The notes beneath the pieces are model-generated. The model worked only from the letters and a program-made list of their open reading frames with translations. It ran no database searches and was not told the origin of the DNA. From NCBI GenBank assembly GCA_000499405.2, contig HG738139.1:4059561-4123560 (forward strand): a DNA stretch of 64,000 nt. The letters are read 5' to 3'. Positions 59,233-64,000 of this stretch are shown here, piece after piece. How positions within the stretch are numbered: position 1 is the first letter of the stretch; each line of letters begins with the position of its first letter. The position numbers and the translations under genes were made by a program. Source of the DNA: Onchocerca volvulus (Eukaryota > Nematoda > Chromadorea > Rhabditida > Onchocercidae).

Positions 59233-61662
59233 CGAAATTTTCAATTTATTGATAAATTGTTGAAGTACGTCAATGATATGATTAACATCTCGGATCTTTG
59301 ATATTCCATCAGCCGAAACGCCAAATAATGCTGACATTTGTTGAACTGCTTCTAAGGATTTGATAGCTCGTTTCAAATTTCGAAGACACTTAATTAATTT
59401 TTACTATTTTAATTATGAATTATAATTTTGATCTAAATATATAATATATACTTTACATATTCAAAAATACCAATTTTTTTTGGGATTTTTCATATTTTTG
59501 GCTATTCATTTAATCCCGAAATTTCTAACTTTTCGTAATTTTATCCAATTTTTCTAAATAAAATTTCCTTCTTTTTTTTTCAAATATTTAATTAATTTAG
59601 TGTTTTCCAAATGAAATAGATAACCATAAAATAAGTTTCAGTCATTTCGATGACTCCATAAAAGTTGGGAATATTTGAAACATTGCCATTTTGCATAGTT
59701 CGTGTCGACCTTGTTTTAAATACATTTTCGCTCTCTGAGATTTGCTGAAAATTTCTGATATTTCGCAGTTTACTATTAGCAGAATTGAAGATACAAATAT
59801 TGATCAAGCATATATGAGAGAAATAAAAATATCGGAAAATTATGCAATTCAACCAAAATATCGATTAAAATTTCGAATTAAATTAATTCAATTTAAGTTT
59901 AATTTAGTTTTTTCGGCAAAATACTACATCAGTTAATTTCCTCGTATAATATTATCAATTAATATCTTGTATATAATTACAATATCGAATATCTAAATTA
60001 CCAAATTATCAGTAGACGAAGTACTGATAAGTGATTGATTATATGGACTTCTTTTCAATATTTTAATAATTTCTTCCAATTTTTGCTCCATTTTTTCAAC
60101 AGCTGCTAGACGATTTGTTATTTCGAAAAGATGTTGTTCCGTTTGCCGTAAAGCGTTTTTAACGTTACGTGAACTTAAGCTTTTAACATCACGTGAACTT
60201 CTAGTTTCTGTTAGACTACTAGAATTATCATAAAATCTTTTTTTTTTAATTTCAATTTTTGGATCTTCTTTATATTATGCTAATTTATCATCCTAAAATG
60301 ATACCATATTCTATTAAAATATTTATTATTGATTTTAAAATTTCATCTAAGTATGAAATTACATGAAATATTATGTCTCAAAAATAAGTTAAACAATCTT
60401 GGAAATTATTTCAAGTTTTTTTATTCATGTATTTAACATTTCAAATTTATCAAACCAGTGATAAGTGATTAGAAATCAAACTTGCTATTGCTGCATTTAT
60501 GCATTACATGCATATCATTTTTCCATTTTGCATTTTGATATTGCAGTCGTTTTTGCCAATTTTGATTTAAATTAACCATTCGATTATTCATCTGCAGAGT
60601 AAAAATAATTGATTGATAATTTTGTGAATTTTTTTGAAAAGAAAAGTTAAAAAATCACAAATATCTTTAGAGAGCATTTAATGATAGTAATGAAATGTAA
60701 AAATATCCGATATTGATTTCCAATTAATTTCTTCTTTCAATCATTCAAATATTTTCATCATCTATTTACCAATATATTCTCATTTGATCATAGCTCCTTT
60801 TTTTTTCGAATTTTAAACATTTTTTTTTTTTTTTTGGAAAAATTTGATAAAAAATACTACCTCAATTATAATTTTATTTGTGGCATTGTTCATTTTTTCT
60901 AAAATTTTCTCCGCTTCCGCAATTTTAATTGACATTAAATGTTTTTCCATCAATTTGTTCTTTAAAAATAAGACAAAAAAAAGTTCGTTTTATATTGCAA
61001 AAATAAAATTTGAAAACTAAAAATAAGTATGGGTGAAAAAATAAGAAATATTTAATTTTTCAATTGGATTGGATTTTTTGAATTTTTTTTTAATCACTTG
61101 TCATCTTTTTTTTTTCTAATCTTTGTTAAATTTTTGATTAATTGTCAGAAAGAAAAACCTTTAATGCAAAAATAATTTGTCGTATTTCTTCCATATTCGT
61201 ATTCTTTTTCTTAATATCATCAAAGCATTATTTATGTTATTTTTCGTCAAATTAATTTGAATTGATTTAAATTTCACAAAAAAAAGAAAATTAAAAATTT
61301 TTCCCCATTGTTATATTGAAATATTTTAAATGAATTATTGTAGAGTTGTATGGATGAATGTCTATTAATTATCCCACCAAAATACAGGTCATGAAATTGT
61401 TGTATGAACATCCAAGAAATGAATTTCATTGAATTCAATCCAAATTTTGATAATTCAATTAATGGATTCAATTCATCTAACTAACTCAATCGGATCAATA
61501 ATTCAGAATAGATGAATGATGGAATGAATGAATCAACCTTGGTTATTTATTCAAATTTAAATCGATCATACTAACCAATCCGGTTATCTTGCCATTAAAA
61601 TCATCGGAATATTTCATCGAATTTTTCAATAAATCTCTCTTGCTTGTCTGATCTTTTGACAT
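59233..61662 (-). CDS. unrecognised multi-exon coiled-coil protein (partial model)
   Basis: Seven minus-strand exons join in phase: 61662-61576, 61209-61159, 60959-60861, 60591-60482, 60218-60002, 59744-59625, 59388-59233, giving about 280 residues from an ATG at 61662 (MSKDQTSKRDLLKNSMKYSD). The frame is also open further upstream (YYPELEQLIDYCCARRRKEK), so the true start may be earlier. Helical, heptad-like stretches are MSIKIAEAEKILEKMNNATN, LRQTEQHLFEITNRLAAVEK followed by MEQKLEEIIKILKR, and SKIRDVNHIIDVLQQFINKL, separated by Ser-rich linkers. The 3' end is unresolved: a GTAATT donor follows exon 7, and a terminal exon may lie in the duplication at 58.6-58.8 kb. Several acceptors are weak. 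I do not recognise the family. The gene is head-to-head with ATG101, 0.8 kb away. Confidence 0.55.
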
Positions 61663-62484
61663 ATCTTTTTCTTTCTTTCTTTTTTTCTTTTCTTTTCTTC
61701 TTCTAGCACAGCAATAATCAATCAATTGCTCAAGTTCTGGATAATATTGATGATAACTAAATCACCTTATCAATAAAATGTAACAGAATTGATTGATTAC
61801 ATTACGCCATTTTCCATTCTTTTATACTAATCTTATGACTATGCAAAAGTATTAAATATTACATTATATTACGCCACTTAATGTCACATTCCATGTGATG
61901 ACAATAATTAAAATTGTTTCGTATCAATAACTCTTTTCAATGGGAGCAAAAATCTGTCATAGAGAGACCGTCAGTGTAGCATACTCTATGCACTTGGACG
62001 GAAGATTAGCCGACTAATTGATAAGTGAGTTGCTTTTCGTACCAAAGTTGGTGTTTGGGTGTTATCTCTTCGCACTGACCTTTCGCATTGACCTTTTTAC
62101 TTTCCAAAATTTTTGAAATCATTTTATCTTCATGAATATTATTTTACGCGGAATAAGATTTGTAAAAAATTTTGAATATAAACGAAAACGTGAATTCTTA
62201 TGGATCATCGAATATAATATAGTGTGACGGTGAAATCGTCACAAGCTTTTGCCAATCAAAAAAACTTTTCTAAACTTTTCTTTAAAAAAGAAAAACTTTT
62301 CCTCAAAAACCCAGAGACTTTTCAAACTTTTCTTTCAAGGTCATAAACTTTTCCCCAAAGATGAAGTGGGCAAAAGTTTGTGGCATAAAATGCAATGGAT
62401 ATGATTTGATAAGAACTATCATTCTTAAATGGATTTAAATCCGAAAGAAATGTAGAAATTTTTTATCATTTTGCAGATTCTCGT
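61663..62484. promoter_or_regulatory. divergent upstream region of the coiled-coil gene and ATG101
   Basis: About 0.8 kb. Two nuclear-receptor half sites in the same direction, TGACCT at 62076-62081 and 62089-62094 (AGGTCA on minus), lie 7 bases apart in a GC-richer patch (61.95-62.1 kb). A TTTTGCAG acceptor at 62476 precedes the ATG101 start by 8 bases. Confidence 0.4.
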
Positions 62485-64000
62485 ATGAATGCACGCAATC
62501 ATCAGTTCCAGTTAGTAAGTTCTTGTTTTTTTTTTTTTTTTTTCTATTTGTTCAGTACTTTTTTTTTGCTATTTCATGTGTTCGAGAAAACTTTTTTTCT
62601 CTTCTCCCTAACTATATTATATTACAAATATTCAGATATGAAGGAAAATATGCATATTTATGTATTAATTTATTCATTTTTGCATGGAATGAATAAATGA
62701 ACAAACTAATAAATAAATATGCATATTTTTCTTCATATCTGAATATTTGTAATATAATATTATAATATATTATATTTGTAATATAATATAGTTTATTTAT
62801 CGAATTTGACCATTTGATATCTTTTCAGACTGTTGATGAACATCAAGTACGAGATGCAATCTCAACAGTCTTCCATACCATCCTTTTGCATAGAAGCTTG
62901 CCTAAAGTAATTTTACATTTCTTTTAAAAATGTGATGTAAACTCTTACTTCCCTTAATCTTTCCTCATCTAATATTAAATGTCGTTTGGTCGAAGATTAT
63001 ATGTCCAAGATGCATTTTTTTTTTTTTTAATCTCATAAAAAAGCCGATATTTGTTTTAAATGACATATTTATAATGATTTTTTTTTTTTATTTTCAAAAA
63101 AGCAAGAGTTGAAAAATTCATCTGTTCAACAGTTTTCTTTTATAGATGCATTATACTAGCGAAATAAACTTTCAACTCGGGTCCATTGGTGTTGAGGAAG
63201 TAGATTGTAATACTTTGAATTTAAGCTATGTAAGTTTATTTTCAATTCTCAGAAAGACATGGACATACGAAATTTCCTTGACGGTAAAAATGTATTTAAA
63301 AGCAGTTTTTTGTTTATTGTATATAAGTACTTACGATGGCAACATGCTATCGAGAATGAGGCGCTGGATCATACGACTATTTATTCCATATCCCATCTTC
63401 CTATATGCTATATTGAGACGAAAGAAATTTGTAAATCCATTTCAAAAGTAGTGGTTGAAATATTTAGGTACGTGTAAATAGTTCGGGACTGGTTTCATGC
63501 TTGCATGAGGAAATTGATGCTTTTGTGCAGTGCATTCGGCATTCCATTGAAAGTGTTACTGCACCTCGTTTTTATTCTCCACCGCCAGTATCATTGCTCA
63601 CTCATTATGGTACTCCACTTCTGAATGCTAAGTTAGTTTTAGTTTTCCTTCTTTCTGGAAACCAAATTATTTAAAAAAAATTTTTTTTCCTACATTCTTT
63701 ATACATATTGCCAAAAGCTAATATTCAAATCCTGTATTGGATTTCTTATTCGAAATATACGCTTCACTACTTAACTTTGAATACAAACTTTTATGACTTG
63801 TGAAAAAGATTAGTAGCTGTTTAGTAGCTGTAAGATTTAAAATATAAAATTGTCGCTGTGCAATTATTGCCAGACAAATTAATTTTTGAATTTTTGTTAG
63901 TGGTTTTCTCGTAGCATCAAAATCCATTTCAGAATCGATTTAGAATTCTATCAAAAAAAGAAACGGTCGTGGCCACTATCAGATTACGAAATTCCATGGG
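62485..64000 (+). CDS. epg-9: ATG101/EPG-9 autophagy initiation protein (cut by window end)
   Basis: Exons 62485-62514, 62829-62906, 63146-63229, 63468-63631 and 63933 onward join in phase; the gene runs past base 64000, so about 140 N-terminal residues are seen of roughly 220. ATG101 is a HORMA-fold protein that pairs with ATG13 in the ULK1/UNC-51 complex and starts autophagosome formation. Diagnostic text: AISTVFHTILLHRS, INFQLGSIGVEEVDC, NLSYVRV and IDLEFYQKKKRSWPL followed by SDYEIPW. The family's WF finger reads W-P-F in human; here it is W132-P133-L134, keeping Trp but replacing Phe. Exon 4 codes a longer Pro/Ser stretch (RFYSPPPVSLLTHYGTP) than I expect in human. Intron 1 contains a large foldback. 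TTTTGCAG 8 bases upstream supports this start. Confidence 0.95.
62614..62760. repeat. 147-base foldback hairpin in ATG101 intron 1
   Basis: Bases 62614-62661 and 62713-62760 are 48-base reverse complements with a single mismatch; the arms contain ATTCAGATATGAAGGAAAAT. The 51-base loop has its own 10-base stem (TTTATTCATT / AATGAATAAA), so the whole segment folds into one long hairpin. Confidence 0.95.

Noticed and set aside
63146..63477. ORFs of 72-101 codons running past the ATG101 exon 3
   Set aside because: They read through the GTAAGT donor into the intron; the spliced product matches ATG101 on both sides.

Overview
The window is nuclear DNA from a nematode, most likely a filarial (clade III) worm. 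It is very AT-rich and full of homopolymer runs. Genes are split into many small exons with TTTTCAG/TTTTTAG-type acceptors. Nearly every convincing gene has such an acceptor 1-95 bases upstream of its ATG, as expected for spliced-leader trans-splicing. A nematode-specific ground-like protein is also present. The species cannot be fixed from the sequence alone. Most real genes are invisible as long ORFs, so I rebuilt them exon by exon, checking splice phase at every junction.

Layout. 1-10.2 kb: gene-poor, low-complexity DNA with two fragmentary minus-strand genes (an MGCGPS N-terminal exon at 3.0 kb and a Ser/Thr-rich C-terminal fragment at 7.3-7.7 kb). 10.3-23.4 kb (+): a 23-exon, 1542-residue TPR protein with a TTC28-like start; its intron 12 carries a dead Helitron. 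23.9-29.0 kb (-): complete 18-exon MCM6, with two GC-AG introns. 31.1-32.6 kb (+): UBE2L3/UBC-18-type E2. 33.7-36.7 kb (+): GDP-L-fucose synthase, with a tRNA-derived SINE-like element in intron 2. 36.7-46.9 kb: gene-poor, with a 56-codon ORF, a two-exon gene for 71 residues, a decayed C2H2 zinc-finger gene and a few candidate exons. 46.9-51.0 kb: two divergent genes, both encoding mitochondrial SSB-like OB-fold proteins. 52.0-54.1 kb (+): SNAP-29. 55.0-56.6 kb (-): secreted ground-like protein. 59.2-61.7 kb (-): an unrecognised multi-exon coiled-coil protein. 62.5-64.0 kb (+): ATG101/EPG-9, cut by the window end, with a near-perfect 147-base foldback in intron 1.

The genes are ordinary housekeeping functions: DNA replication (MCM6), mitochondrial DNA maintenance (two SSBs), ubiquitin transfer, fucosylation, vesicle fusion and autophagy (SNAP-29, ATG101). 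They do not form one pathway or an obvious operon. I found no convincing new multi-gene system. The most unusual items are the Helitron relic bounded by inverted copies of its own 3' flank, the divergent SSB pair, the intronic foldback in ATG101, and several short unannotated coding candidates.
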